Below are positions 47,657 through 57,137 of a stretch of 64,000 nucleotides of DNA, piece by piece. Origin of the DNA: CAWEFA01 sp963808135 (GTDB taxonomy: Bacteria > Bacteroidota > Bacteroidia > Bacteroidales > DTGW01); contig CAWEFA010000102.1 in assembly GCA_963808135.1 (NCBI GenBank), positions 33,962-97,961 on the forward strand, read 5' to 3'. Numbering within the stretch: position 1 is the first letter of the stretch; each line of letters starts with the position of its first letter. Under the pieces are notes generated by a model. That model was not told the DNA's origin. It worked only from the letters and a program-made list of their open reading frames with translations, and searched no databases. A program made the position numbers and the translations under genes.

Positions 47657-48346
47657 ATGAATGAATTAAATATTTCTGCTTTCTTTCCGGCGCATAACGA
47701 GGAGGCAAATATTGAAGCCCTTACAAGAAAAACAACACAAGTATTGTCTGAGATATGTGAGGATTACGAGATAATTATCGTAAATGACGGCTCAAAAGAC
47801 AGGACAAAGGAAATTGCCGATGCCCTTTCAAATGAAAACCCGAAAATAAGGGTAATCAATCATGAAATAAACAGGGGATATGGTGGGGCAGTAAAATCTG
47901 GATTATTCGGGGCTAAGCTTGAATGGGTATTTTTTACAGATGGCGATGGACAATTTGACGTAAACGAAATTAAAATACTTGCAAAATACATTAATGAGGC
48001 CGATCTGATAGTGGGATACCGCATAAAAAGGGCCGATTCGTTCATGCGTAAACTCAATGCTTTTGCCTGGGGAACGCTGGTCAGGATTCTTTTCCATCTC
48101 AAGGTACGTGATATCGACTGTGCTTTTAAGCTTTTTAAAAAGGAAATAATAGAAAAAACAAAACCGGAAGCAGAAGGGGCAATGATTTCAACAGAGTTCC
48201 TGGCAAAGGCAAATAAGCTCGGTTATAAAATAAAGGAAGTCGGCGTCAGTCATTATCCCAGAAAGGCAGGTACATCATCGGGCGCTAATATAAAAGTAAT
48301 ATTACGAGCTTTTGTGGAATTATTTAAACTGTATAGAAAATTATAA
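47657..48346 (+). CDS. Family 2 glycosyltransferase, dolichyl/polyprenyl-phosphate type
   Basis: A 229-residue GT-A enzyme without membrane segments. It has SAFFPAHNEEANIEALTRK, the nucleotide-sugar motif IIIVNDGSKDRTKEIAD, the metal-binding FFTDGDGQFD and a C-terminal GVSHYPRKAGTSSGA. It resembles polyprenol-phosphate mannosyl- or glucosyltransferases, which charge a lipid carrier with a sugar that GT-C enzymes then use. The neighbouring GT-C genes fit that pairing. Confidence 0.88.
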   Translation: MNELNISAFFPAHNEEANIEALTRKTTQVLSEICEDYEIIIVNDGSKDRTKEIADALSNENPKIRVINHEINRGYGGAVKSGLFGAKLEWVFFTDGDGQFDVNEIKILAKYINEADLIVGYRIKRADSFMRKLNAFAWGTLVRILFHLKVRDIDCAFKLFKKEIIEKTKPEAEGAMISTEFLAKANKLGYKIKEVGVSHYPRKAGTSSGANIKVILRAFVELFKLYRKL

Positions 48347-48350
48347 TTAG

Positions 48351-50387
48351 CTATTTATTTTTCGAACTTAGTTTATCGAATCTAATAAATTTAGAATCTT
48401 CGCCTAAATAATATTTATTGTCTTCATCTTTCAAAGGATATGGGTTATACATGGCAACAATTCCAGGTTCATAGTTATTACCACCATAATAGTGATATAA
48501 AAGCCTGAAAGTATGTTTGCCCTTCGAAAGATCCCTAATTACATGTAATTCCTTTTCATCCTCCTCAGTTTTATAAAGGGGAATAAGTGTAATATCATCA
48601 ACTCTAAATTCGATACTGTCTAACGAATAAATAGAAAAATTATAAAGTCCTTTTTGAAGAACTTCAAAAGAGCCTTTTAAATTGATAAAAAAGGAGCCAT
48701 CATGACAAATCTTACCTAAAGTTTTATGTGTAAATCCAGTTTCATTTAATGGGAAATTAACAGCATCTATATTAAACCCAGATGTGTCTCCTATAATAGT
48801 ATTGGGGTTATTTTTGTCTTTTAAGTGAAAATTATTTATTAATGTAACATTTATTTTATCTTCCATTCTCCACTTTTTAACCTGTAATACCCCTGCATTA
48901 ATAACAGGAATGCATATAACTATGGATATAAAAATTATAAGTTTTTTAATATATTTTCTGAAATTGGAAACTACTTCAAATATTGTATCTATAGCTATTG
49001 CATAAATAGCAAAAATAAAAGGGAACAAATACCGGTGTTCGGTATTAAACATGTAACAGACTAACAGTGAAAATAAAATGACAGAAAGTACTACAAGATA
49101 TTTTTTCCAGTCGAGCCTGGAAGCTGGACGTGTAAAGAAAGAAAATGCTACAACTAACGACAGGATAAAAAACAGCCACCTGAAAGGATCTATTAATATA
49201 CCGAACCACAATGCATTATACATGGAAGGGAATAATGTCCCGAAATATAATTCCCTAAAATCATCTAATTTTTTAAGAAACACCAAAGGATGCTTTTTTA
49301 TATATTTATTAGTTAATTTGATAAAACTTTTTACATCATAAATAGGTATATTAGTTGTTAGTATTCCTCTTTCCGGGTTAAGAACCGAACCCGGCGGAAC
49401 AATCACATAATAGTAGCCAAAAGTACTTTTTACCATATAACACTTGGTAAAGGAACAATAATAATTTACCCCGCTCGAAGCAGCCAGGCCTTTTACTTTC
49501 CCCTCTGAAATGTAATTATTCTCAACTATAATTAAAAAAAATATTGAAAAAAAACCTGTTGAGAACAAGACAGCTTTCCAAATTCCTTTGAAAAAAATAG
49601 TTTGTTTCCAGTTTGTTTTTAATGATTCCGAACCGGATAATAATGCATATAATGCAAACGGCAATCCAAGCAGCGCAAATCCAGGACGTATACCGGCTGC
49701 AATTGCCAGCAACACCCCGCTAAGGAAATAATATTGTTTCTTATTACACAGCAAATAATATACAGCCGCTATAACAATGGGTACTCCAAAATTCTCAGAA
49801 AGAATATAGGCATTGAAATAAAACGAATAATATGTAAATGCATAAAGTGTGGCGGCACAAAAAGCTACAATATACTTTTTGGTGAAATTATAAGTAAGCA
49901 GGTATAAGTACAGAACAGAAACAGAAGAGAGAATTATGTTAATACCCAATACAATTTGTAATTTATATTTCAATAAACTGAATAAATAAATAACCTTAAA
50001 TATTTCCGTCAGGATAATGTGAAAAAAAGGCGGCCAGATTACCCATTGATCGATTCCTTTAATATCTCCGTTAAAACGATCAGTTGCGCGATCCCAGTAA
50101 CCACTCATATCGGCACCCAAATAATTTTTATAATCCGTATGATAATAGACAAAAATAAACTTAAGCACTGTAGATATTAGTAACACCAACAAAAGCAAGC
50201 AAAGCATTATTTCCCGTTGCTTCATGTTTTTTATTATGCCAAAAAATTTGTTGATATGTTTTCTTTTAACCTCGAAAATCCCTTTGAACAGTTTGATTTT
50301 ACTTCTCTCCTCTTTGCTTTTTTCAAGGTATTGTTTCCCGCCTGTTTCTTTTAGTTTCATATTTTTCCCTTCAATAATATTTTTCAA
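48351..50387 (-). CDS. GT-C membrane glycosyltransferase with C-terminal PA14-like domain
   Basis: A 678-residue protein. A charged N-terminal tail of about 60 residues precedes roughly ten membrane segments (60-490). The first large loop has LGADMSGYWDRA, the place of the catalytic Asp in ArnT/PMT-like GT-C enzymes. After the last segment (about 500) a beta-rich region of 170 residues follows, with DSIEFRVDDITLIPLYK and LSKGKHTFRLLYHYYGG, resembling a PA14 carbohydrate-binding fold. Expected at the inner membrane with the tail domain in the periplasm. The start may lie downstream of the given ATG, e.g. at MKLKET or MKQREI. Confidence 0.78.
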   Translation of the reverse strand: MKNIIEGKNMKLKETGGKQYLEKSKEERSKIKLFKGIFEVKRKHINKFFGIIKNMKQREIMLCLLLLVLLISTVLKFIFVYYHTDYKNYLGADMSGYWDRATDRFNGDIKGIDQWVIWPPFFHIILTEIFKVIYLFSLLKYKLQIVLGINIILSSVSVLYLYLLTYNFTKKYIVAFCAATLYAFTYYSFYFNAYILSENFGVPIVIAAVYYLLCNKKQYYFLSGVLLAIAAGIRPGFALLGLPFALYALLSGSESLKTNWKQTIFFKGIWKAVLFSTGFFSIFFLIIVENNYISEGKVKGLAASSGVNYYCSFTKCYMVKSTFGYYYVIVPPGSVLNPERGILTTNIPIYDVKSFIKLTNKYIKKHPLVFLKKLDDFRELYFGTLFPSMYNALWFGILIDPFRWLFFILSLVVAFSFFTRPASRLDWKKYLVVLSVILFSLLVCYMFNTEHRYLFPFIFAIYAIAIDTIFEVVSNFRKYIKKLIIFISIVICIPVINAGVLQVKKWRMEDKINVTLINNFHLKDKNNPNTIIGDTSGFNIDAVNFPLNETGFTHKTLGKICHDGSFFINLKGSFEVLQKGLYNFSIYSLDSIEFRVDDITLIPLYKTEEDEKELHVIRDLSKGKHTFRLLYHYYGGNNYEPGIVAMYNPYPLKDEDNKYYLGEDSKFIRFDKLSSKNK

Positions 50388-50750
50388 ATTCCGCTATTTA
50401 ATACTAAAATATTTTTTAATAGCCCGGATTAAATATTTCAAATATAATTAATATTCTATTTTGCGAAAGATATTCCGAATTTTTTGTTCTTTTCAATTGA
50501 TTTTGCTTATCTTTTCAAATCTATGTAAAAATTAAAATTATATTTCTTCAAAATTTTACTGTAAGAAAAATATATTTCCCTCATAGAATGTATTTTTGAT
50601 AAAAATCAATTTTCGTGAGGTTAAAAATTTTGATTTTTAATTAAGATTAATAATCAAAATCTAATTTTGTAATTTTCGAATATCAAATTATTATTTTTTT
50701 CTTCCTGTATTTACGCTAAATTTCGCATCGTTATTATTATAAAATAGAAT
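50388..50750. other. Divergent intergenic region
   Basis: About 360 very AT-rich bases between the two GT-C genes. Promoters are expected here; I see no repeat, RNA gene or clean consensus. Confidence 0.5.
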
Positions 50751-52661
50751 ATGAAAAAAAATATTAACCTGTTTATTAATGTTTTAAATATTAAATTTTT
50801 ATATTGCCCTTTATTTATATGGCTATTAATAGCGGCATATGAAATGTTGATGCTTGTGAACGTATTAATGTTACACCCTCCCTGGCTGTTTATTACTTCT
50901 GATATGGGCAATTATATTGAAAAAGCCCAATGGTTTGCAAGAGGTATATTTTATGAAAAATATACTACATTCTATCCTCAAGGTACTTATTATATATTTG
51001 CTATCTTCTTTTTTATATTTGATTATTTCACAGCGCTGCATCTTATTGCTATCTTTCAAACATTATGTATATCGGCGGCGATTTATATATTGTATAGGTT
51101 TGTTTTCGACTTGTTTAAATCAAACACAATTTCTACGCTTGCAGTTATAGCTATAATGATGATAAGAGGCATTTTTTCTTTAGGCCGGTTTTATCTTTCA
51201 GAAAATTTATTTTATGTATTCATGCTTTTCTCATTATGGATGATTTATAAGGTTTTTTTCCAGGAAAAACCATTCAAAATTTATCTCCTTATTATAGCTG
51301 CCTTCTTATCGGGATATACCATATTGATAAGGCCTGTTATACTTCCCGGTTATTTAGCGATCGGCGTATTTCTTCTACTTAAACATGGAATACATTTATT
51401 CCGCAAACAGGTTATTTTATTTATTCTTTTTGGCGGTATACCGGTATTGTTACAAAGTATTTATACTTCGATATTACTTAAAAGGCCGTCGTTTTTCACC
51501 AGCGGAAGCGGTTATGAAATTCTGTTCGGCTTGTCAGGATATAGAACAATTACAAGTCATTCTAAGGACGGTAACTTTATATTTACCAATAACAATTATA
51601 AATTCGACAACACTATTGTAAACGAAGTGGTTTTCCCATACCCGCTTTGGGAGAATGAAGGATGGATGTACGAAGTAAAAAAATTATGGAAACAGGACAA
51701 AAACAGGGTGTTGAAAAATATTTTAAGAAACTGTTCCCAGGTATGGAAGCCGGTAGTTGAATGGCCAAGCGTTTGGAGAGGCCACAGTGAAATTGATAAG
51801 ATATTCGTTCCGATTAAAAATTATGCCTGGATAATGTATCCCTTAGCCATTATAGGATTATTGCTGCTTTATAAAAGAAATTTGTTCGATCAGATTGTTA
51901 TGCTATTGTTGCCTGTATTGGGCCTTCAATTTACCTGTCTTTTACGATGTGGCGAACCGCGTTATTTAGTTCCTTTTTTTTGGTTAATAGTAATATTTAT
52001 GGCATATGGGCTATTTTGGATATTAAAAGAAATAATATTTAAGAACAAATGGCATTTTTCTCTTTCATTAAACGATATTAATAATAAAACAAAAACCTTT
52101 GCCCGCAATGTTTTAATTGTTATCATTGTAATATTGTTTTTTGTTCCGATAATAACCTGGAAAATCAAAAACCCCGATCCTAAAGTTATTTGGTACAGGA
52201 ATAACGAAGTTTTATCTCATTTAAAATACAGGACGCTTACCAGTATTCCTCCATACGATGTTTGGTCGCCACGCGGAGTTGTTAAAAACAGCAGATTGTT
52301 CGGGGGAACAATTACAGTTCACAACTTTGAATATACAAATGGTTTTTTTACAAATGGCGATGCAGAATTAAACTTTAATTTAAATGGCAAATACGAATAT
52401 TTTGAGACAGATATGGGTATTGATCAACATGCAGATCCGGGAAGCTGGGTGGAATTCCGGGTATTTCTTGATGGCAAGCCCGTTTTTCCAAATTATAATA
52501 ACGGAATTATGCAATTTAATGTTAGCAAATATGGTTCAGAACCGGAACATATAAAATTAGACATTAAGGGTTGTCAAAAATTAACTTTACGTACTTTCGG
52601 AAACCCTGATTTAAGTTCCTGGTATAATCAGGGAATTTGGGGAGGGCCTATTGTTTATTAA
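50751..52661 (+). CDS. GT-C membrane glycosyltransferase with C-terminal NPCBM-like domain
   Basis: A 636-residue protein with about ten membrane segments (20-480) and the loop motif FITSDMGNYIEKAQWFARG. The last 150 residues form a soluble beta-rich domain (YFETDMGIDQHADPGSWVEF, RVFLDGKPVF, IKGCQKLTLRTFG) resembling NPCBM/NEW2 carbohydrate-binding modules. Related to the gene at 48351 in the membrane part but with a different C-terminal domain. Likely transfers sugar from a polyprenyl-phosphate carrier. The stop lies 14 bases before the next start. Confidence 0.78.
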   Translation: MKKNINLFINVLNIKFLYCPLFIWLLIAAYEMLMLVNVLMLHPPWLFITSDMGNYIEKAQWFARGIFYEKYTTFYPQGTYYIFAIFFFIFDYFTALHLIAIFQTLCISAAIYILYRFVFDLFKSNTISTLAVIAIMMIRGIFSLGRFYLSENLFYVFMLFSLWMIYKVFFQEKPFKIYLLIIAAFLSGYTILIRPVILPGYLAIGVFLLLKHGIHLFRKQVILFILFGGIPVLLQSIYTSILLKRPSFFTSGSGYEILFGLSGYRTITSHSKDGNFIFTNNNYKFDNTIVNEVVFPYPLWENEGWMYEVKKLWKQDKNRVLKNILRNCSQVWKPVVEWPSVWRGHSEIDKIFVPIKNYAWIMYPLAIIGLLLLYKRNLFDQIVMLLLPVLGLQFTCLLRCGEPRYLVPFFWLIVIFMAYGLFWILKEIIFKNKWHFSLSLNDINNKTKTFARNVLIVIIVILFFVPIITWKIKNPDPKVIWYRNNEVLSHLKYRTLTSIPPYDVWSPRGVVKNSRLFGGTITVHNFEYTNGFFTNGDAELNFNLNGKYEYFETDMGIDQHADPGSWVEFRVFLDGKPVFPNYNNGIMQFNVSKYGSEPEHIKLDIKGCQKLTLRTFGNPDLSSWYNQGIWGGPIVY

Positions 52662-52675
52662 GAAGAATTATTTTG

Positions 52676-53098
52676 ATGAAAGTAAAAAATTGCATGTTAA
52701 TACAAGTACCAACAATACAAGATGGTATAGATGGGACTGTTTCTATAGCAGAAAATTTCAAACAAATTCCATTCGAAATAAAAAGAGTGTACTATATCTA
52801 TAACCTTGCCAACCAGGAAGCCATAAGAGGTAAGCATGCACATAAAAAATTAGAACAGGTTCTATTCTGTTTATCAGGAAGCTTTCTTTTGCAATTAGAC
52901 GATGGCACAAACCAAGAAGATATGCTGGTTTACAAACCCAATATCGGTATTTACCTGGGCAAGGAACTATGGCATATAATGACAAACTTTTCATCTAATT
53001 GCATTTTAATGGTATTAGCTTCCGATTTCTTTGATGAATCGGATTATATAAGGGATTACAATGAATTCCTCAAATATGTTGCCAATAATAATTTATGA
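52676..53098 (+). CDS. FdtA/WxcM-like sugar 3,4-ketoisomerase
   Basis: A 140-residue cupin of the FdtA/QdtA family, which isomerises dTDP-4-keto-6-deoxyglucose at C3/C4 in the route to dTDP-Fucp3NAc or Quip3NAc. Motifs are VYYIYNLANQEAIRGKHAHK with metal-binding His, LFCLSGSFLLQLDDG and GIYLGKELWHIMTNFS. I chose the ATG at 52676 (MKVKNCMLIQVPT); an upstream start would overlap the previous gene. The transaminase and acetyltransferase partners are not in the window. Confidence 0.88.
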   Translation: MKVKNCMLIQVPTIQDGIDGTVSIAENFKQIPFEIKRVYYIYNLANQEAIRGKHAHKKLEQVLFCLSGSFLLQLDDGTNQEDMLVYKPNIGIYLGKELWHIMTNFSSNCILMVLASDFFDESDYIRDYNEFLKYVANNNL

Positions 53099-53171
53099 TA
53101 TTTAAACTAAATTTCTGATTAGCATTTGCTGGTTTTTAGCAAAACGTTCTTAAAATAAATAACAGATAAAA

Positions 53172-54122
53172 ATGCCTTCAAACCCTGATATTAAATCGCT
53201 TTCAATTGTCATACCTGTTTATAACAGTGCTGATACAATTGAAAACCTGGTTGATGAGCTTGTAAATAACCTCAATGAAAAATACCAGCTCGAAATAGTA
53301 CTTATAAATGATTATTCAAAGGATCATTCGGAAGAAGTTTGCATTAACTTATATAAGAAATATAGTAAGATTGTAGCTTTTTATTCCCTTTCACGCAATG
53401 TGGGCGAGCATAATGCTGTAATGGCCGGATTAAATCAAGCAAAGGGAGATTTTGTTGTTATCATGGATGATGATTTTCAAAATCCTATCAGCGAAGTGAT
53501 TAAAATGGTAGATTTTGCAGCAACACACGATTACGATGTTGTATACTCTTATTATGAAAAGAAAAAACACTCATTTTTCAGAAATCTCGGTAGTTCATTT
53601 AATAACTGGGTGGCTAATGTAATGCTGAATAAGCCGAAGGATTTGTATCTCTCGAGCTTTAAAGTATTGAGCAATTTTACCGTAACAGAAATCATTAAAT
53701 ACACCGATCCCTTCCCATATATCGATGGTTTGATAATCAGGACCACCAGTAATATAGGAAAGCTGAAAGTTGAACACCAGGCACGGATGGTAGGGGAATC
53801 CGGTTATACCTTTAGAAAATTAATTCGTCTTTGGCTAAATATGTTTATTAATTTTTCAATTCTTCCCCTAAGGGTATCTGTTATAATGGGTTTTATTTTC
53901 GCAGCAATAGGTTTTATTATTGGAATTGATGCCGTTATTGAAAGGTTTTCAAATCCAAATCTTCCTATGGGTTATACCTTTTTAATTGTTGTTATATCAA
54001 TTTATTCAGGAATTATCCTTATTTCAATCGGAATGGTTGGCGAATATATTGGCCGGTTATTTTTATCGCAAAATAAAAAGCCACAATACACCATCAGAAA
54101 AAGATTTGATAGGGTAAAATAG
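53172..54122 (+). CDS. Family 2 glycosyltransferase with C-terminal membrane segments (ArnC/GtrB-like)
   Basis: A 316-residue enzyme. SIVIPVYNSADTIENLVDEL, IVLINDYSKDHSEEV, FVVIMDDDFQNPISEVIKM and VGESGYTFRKLIRLWLNM fit the polyisoprenyl-phosphate glycosyltransferase branch of GT2, followed by two membrane helices at about 230-300. Expected to load a sugar on undecaprenyl phosphate. Same direction as the FdtA-like gene, 73 bases downstream. Confidence 0.88.
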   Translation: MPSNPDIKSLSIVIPVYNSADTIENLVDELVNNLNEKYQLEIVLINDYSKDHSEEVCINLYKKYSKIVAFYSLSRNVGEHNAVMAGLNQAKGDFVVIMDDDFQNPISEVIKMVDFAATHDYDVVYSYYEKKKHSFFRNLGSSFNNWVANVMLNKPKDLYLSSFKVLSNFTVTEIIKYTDPFPYIDGLIIRTTSNIGKLKVEHQARMVGESGYTFRKLIRLWLNMFINFSILPLRVSVIMGFIFAAIGFIIGIDAVIERFSNPNLPMGYTFLIVVISIYSGIILISIGMVGEYIGRLFLSQNKKPQYTIRKRFDRVK

Positions 54123-54142
54123 TTTAATTCATAGCTATTAAA

Positions 54143-54910
54143 TCACATTTTTTTTGCAACACAAATAAGAGATACGCCTATTGGCATTTTGCCAATAAGT
54201 TTGATAAAACGCGCCTCGGCTTTTAATAAATTTAGCATTATTGTGTTAATGACATTTCCGGGTAATTTTATTTCTTCAACACCTTTTTTTTCATCGTTAA
54301 TATTTTTATTTCTGTTCAACCTGTAAAGCAATACCGACAATAATACCGGCACATAACTAATACTATTGAAATAGCTCCCGCTGACTATAACGAAACCTGC
54401 TTGTTTAAGCATTTTTTTCATTTCTTTCAGCCTGTATCTTATTTTACCCATATCCTGAATATCGTGTTGCCGCCACAAATGCATAAAAGCCGGTTCTGTA
54501 ATTACAATGTACCCTCCTTTATTAAGAATTTTATATGTTTGTTCAAGAAAATCTTCATCATTAATAATCCATTGATGATAAAGCACATTCAATACCGTAA
54601 CCAGATCGAATGAATTCTCTTCATATAATGATGAAATTTTATTTGCATCGCCGATTAAAAAGTTGCATGAAGGCCATTTTTCTTTTGCAAGTTTAACAGC
54701 AGCTTCTGAAAAATCGAGACCGGTAATTTCTGTACAATAATTTTTCAAAAAATTAACATTGCCCCCAACGCCACAGCCTATATCAAGCGCATTTTCAAAG
54801 TGGGTTTTACCTGTTTTTAAAAGCATTTCTTTAATCAAATACCTGCGCCCTAAAAACCACCAATGATCATTTTCAATTTCTGCAAATTGGTTATACATTC
54901 CTATATTCAT
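54143..54910 (-). CDS. Class I SAM-dependent methyltransferase
   Basis: A 255-residue methyltransferase: SAM-binding motif ALDIGCGVGGNVNFL (residues about 41-55), acidic GLDFSEAAVKLAKEKW, LIGDANKIS, and NSFDLVTVLNVLYH. The C-terminal 80 residues are partly hydrophobic. The substrate may be a sugar or lipid of the surface glycan, judging by the neighbours only. Confidence 0.85.
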   Translation of the reverse strand: MNIGMYNQFAEIENDHWWFLGRRYLIKEMLLKTGKTHFENALDIGCGVGGNVNFLKNYCTEITGLDFSEAAVKLAKEKWPSCNFLIGDANKISSLYEENSFDLVTVLNVLYHQWIINDEDFLEQTYKILNKGGYIVITEPAFMHLWRQHDIQDMGKIRYRLKEMKKMLKQAGFVIVSGSYFNSISYVPVLLSVLLYRLNRNKNINDEKKGVEEIKLPGNVINTIMLNLLKAEARFIKLIGKMPIGVSLICVAKKM

Positions 54911-55137
54911 GGCTAAAAGAAATCAAAATCATTTATAACAAAGATAAACTGAAATTTAGCATTTGCCGGAAAATTCATAAAACGTATAACATTAAACCCG
55001 GGATAATTAATAAAAATCGCCAATAATTTCAGCTTTTCCTGATCCTCAGATTATTTAGGAAATCGAATTTGGGTTTTTTAACTTCGTGGTTAAAGCATTA
55101 TATTTACTTTTTTACATCAAATAAATATTATCATAGC

Positions 55138-55473
55138 ATGGACAAATTAAATATCCTGTGGATAACTGTTAATAAAGATACAATATTTAATATGTTATCA
55201 ACGTACGCGATTAATTCAAAAACCAATGATTGGTGGAAAGAAGTTAATGTAATTATATGGGGCGCATCGGCTAAATTAGTGGGTACCGATACCCAGGTGC
55301 AAGTTGAAGTTGCTGAAATGATCCATAAGGGGGTACAAATGGAAGCTTGTAAGGACTGCTGCGACAACTTTGGCGTTACTGAAAAGTTAACCCAACTCGG
55401 GGTTAATGTAAGGTACATGGGCAAACCTTTTACCGATTATATTAAGGCAGGGGAAAAAATACTGACAATTTAA
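55138..55473 (+). CDS. DsrE-like small protein
   Basis: A 111-residue protein starting at ATG 55138 (MDKLNILWITVNKDTIFNML). The alpha/beta pattern with VNVIIWGASAKLVGTDTQVQ, EACKDCCDNFGVTEKLTQLG and VNVRYMGKPFTDYIKAG matches the DsrE/DsrF-like fold; the CKDCCDN stretch corresponds to the region with the conserved Cys in that family. A role in sulfur relay is possible but not shown. Confidence 0.8.
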   Translation: MDKLNILWITVNKDTIFNMLSTYAINSKTNDWWKEVNVIIWGASAKLVGTDTQVQVEVAEMIHKGVQMEACKDCCDNFGVTEKLTQLGVNVRYMGKPFTDYIKAGEKILTI

Positions 55474-55560
55474 CCTGATACATTTTCTTATCATTTACAC
55501 AGTTTAGTGTACCCTACCCACTGTTAACGTGCTTTTTCCAGCTTTATTTTCAACATTTGT

Positions 55561-55854
55561 ACCATAATCGTCAACAATGGTAACATTGTTATCAACGATC
55601 GAACGATTGTCGTCAAAAATGTAACCATTGTTATCAACGATCGAACGATTGTCATCAAGAATAGTACGATTGTTATCGACGATCGAACGATTGTCATCAA
55701 CAATGGTACGATTGTTATCAACGATCGTACCATTGTCGTCAAAAATGTAACCATTGTTATCAGCGATCGAACGATTGTCGTCAAGAATGGTACGATTGTT
55801 ATCAACGATCGTACGATTGTCGTCAAAAATGGTGTGATTGTTATTAACTCTTAA
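55561..55854. repeat. Tandem array of fourteen 21-bp units (array 2)
   Basis: Gapless 21-bp units from 55561, consensus ACGATTGTYRTCAAMRATSGW. Two unit types alternate: one ending AACGATCGW (types at 55582, 55624, 55708) and one ending AARAATGGT or AAAAATGTA (55603, 55729, 55813), giving a 42-bp higher-order period. Units are more alike than in array 1. The array ends about 75 bases before the start codon at 55930. As in array 1, one minus-strand frame is open across it because 21 is a multiple of three. Confidence 0.9.
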
Positions 55855-55929
55855 AAAAATGTTAAAAATGTGTTAAATGGATTAAAGAAATATTACTAAT
55901 TTGCGTGCATTAACCTCAAAAAATAAACC
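55855..55929 (+). promoter_or_regulatory. Conserved leader/promoter region downstream of array 2
   Basis: Aligns with 10174-10255: AAAAAAATGTTAAAAAT, an AT-rich middle ending in ATATTACTAATTTGCGTG, and CCATGAAAGTAAAAGT at the start codon. Confidence 0.55.
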
Positions 55930-55992
55930 ATGAAAGTAAAAGTTGTATTAAACTTGTCAGGCAGCAGTAATAAAAAACCTTCTGGGTTTTAA
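55930..55992 (+). pseudogene. Truncated start of an MKVKVVLNL-family gene
   Basis: Encodes MKVKVVLNLSGSSNKKPSGF and stops. The first 13 codons match the gene at 10256 (MKVKVVLNLGSSSN); the rest lies within a 32-bp palindrome. The remaining 190 codons expected of the family are absent, so this looks like a deletion that fused the gene start to a terminator. A short regulatory peptide is a less likely alternative. Confidence 0.65.
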
Positions 55993-56006
55993 AACTCGGA
56001 AGGTTT
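55975..56006 (+). terminator. Palindrome, probable terminator
   Basis: AAACCTTCTGGGTTTT followed at once by AAAACTCGGAAGGTTT, a 16-bp inverted repeat with two mismatches. Strong hairpin potential; it also carries the stop of the truncated frame. Confidence 0.55.
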
Positions 56007-56192
56007 ATGCAATATAAAAACATGACTTTTTTGATAAACAATAAATTATGATTAAGATAAGTTATAAAATTATAATTTTGTTGGCAGAACCTTATTTATA
56101 TATACAGTGGCTGTGGGCAAGTTTAATAAAGCTACCGAATGTCAAATAAAGAAATTATTGAGAATTATAAATATTAATAAATATTGTATAAA

Positions 56193-56912
56193 ATGAGAAA
56201 ACTAAAACAATTTATGCTGCTGCTATTTGCAGCAATAGCATTTTATGCTTGTCAAAAAGATAATTCGACAGGAACCGCAAATTTAATTGGGTACGCGTAC
56301 CTTTATGATGTAAACGGCATACGCGAAACAGATAACAGTGGCATTTCTGTCAGGGTTGAAGGCGCTTCTGATTCAACAACTACCGGGACAGACGGCAAAT
56401 GGACATTATCGAGACTAAATGCAGGCACTTACAACTTTGTGCTATCTAAACCAAATTTTAACCCTGTAACATACCAGGGGTTTAAATTTTCCGGTAATGG
56501 CCAAACATTTGGTTCCACTTCTTTATTTCAAACACCGCCTTATAACATAGTTAATTTATCTGATACTTTTATTCAGCGAAATAATAGTATAAATATATTT
56601 GGTTCCTTTTCCGGTACTTTGCCAACTGTATATTGTTATCACTTGTATTTTGGATTCAATTCAAACGTTTCGCCAAACTCTGCAAATTATTTTTATACTA
56701 CAGTTGTTACAGGTAATCTTCTGAATTCAACCTTTTCTACAACTATTAGTTTATATTATTTCCCTAATGATTGGACGATATATTTAGGGGATACCTTGTA
56801 TGTGGTTGCTTATACAGATAATTCTTCAGCAAATATAAATGTTGGAGCATATGTTTATCCAGGTCTAAGCCCAACGCCATCAAATGTAGCTAAATTAATT
56901 ATTCCTTTATAA
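56193..56912 (+). CDS. Lipoprotein with carboxypeptidase-regulatory-like domain
   Basis: About 239 residues. I chose ATG 56193 (MRKLKQFMLLLFAAIAFYAC), giving a lipoprotein signal with Cys at residue 20. Residues about 30-110 form a beta-sandwich of the CarboxypepD-regulatory type (VNGIRETDNSGISVRVEG, GTDGKWTLSRLNAGTYNFVL). The remainder is beta-rich with many Ser, Thr and Asn. Surface-exposed lipoprotein likely; it precedes a barrel gene by 40 bases, so the two may have formed an operon. Confidence 0.75.
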   Translation: MRKLKQFMLLLFAAIAFYACQKDNSTGTANLIGYAYLYDVNGIRETDNSGISVRVEGASDSTTTGTDGKWTLSRLNAGTYNFVLSKPNFNPVTYQGFKFSGNGQTFGSTSLFQTPPYNIVNLSDTFIQRNNSINIFGSFSGTLPTVYCYHLYFGFNSNVSPNSANYFYTTVVTGNLLNSTFSTTISLYYFPNDWTIYLGDTLYVVAYTDNSSANINVGAYVYPGLSPTPSNVAKLIIPL

Positions 56913-57137
56913 TAGAAATTATACAGTATTCATACTTTAAAAATATATAGAAATGAAAAAAGTAATTATTGCATTAATGTTGTTAAAACTAAGCATAGGC
57001 GCTTATTCGCAAGAGCCCCAAACGAATTTTCACGAAATAGGATTATTATTTGGCACTTTTACTACAAATAGTTTTGGGCTACGTTATAAATATGGCAACG
57101 ACAATGCCATGCTCCGTATTACCTTACATTCAAGTAT

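Noticed and set aside
55524..55826. Minus-strand gene across array 2
   Set aside because: The open frame follows from a 21-bp period without stops; there is no promoter, binding site or non-repeat coding sequence attached.
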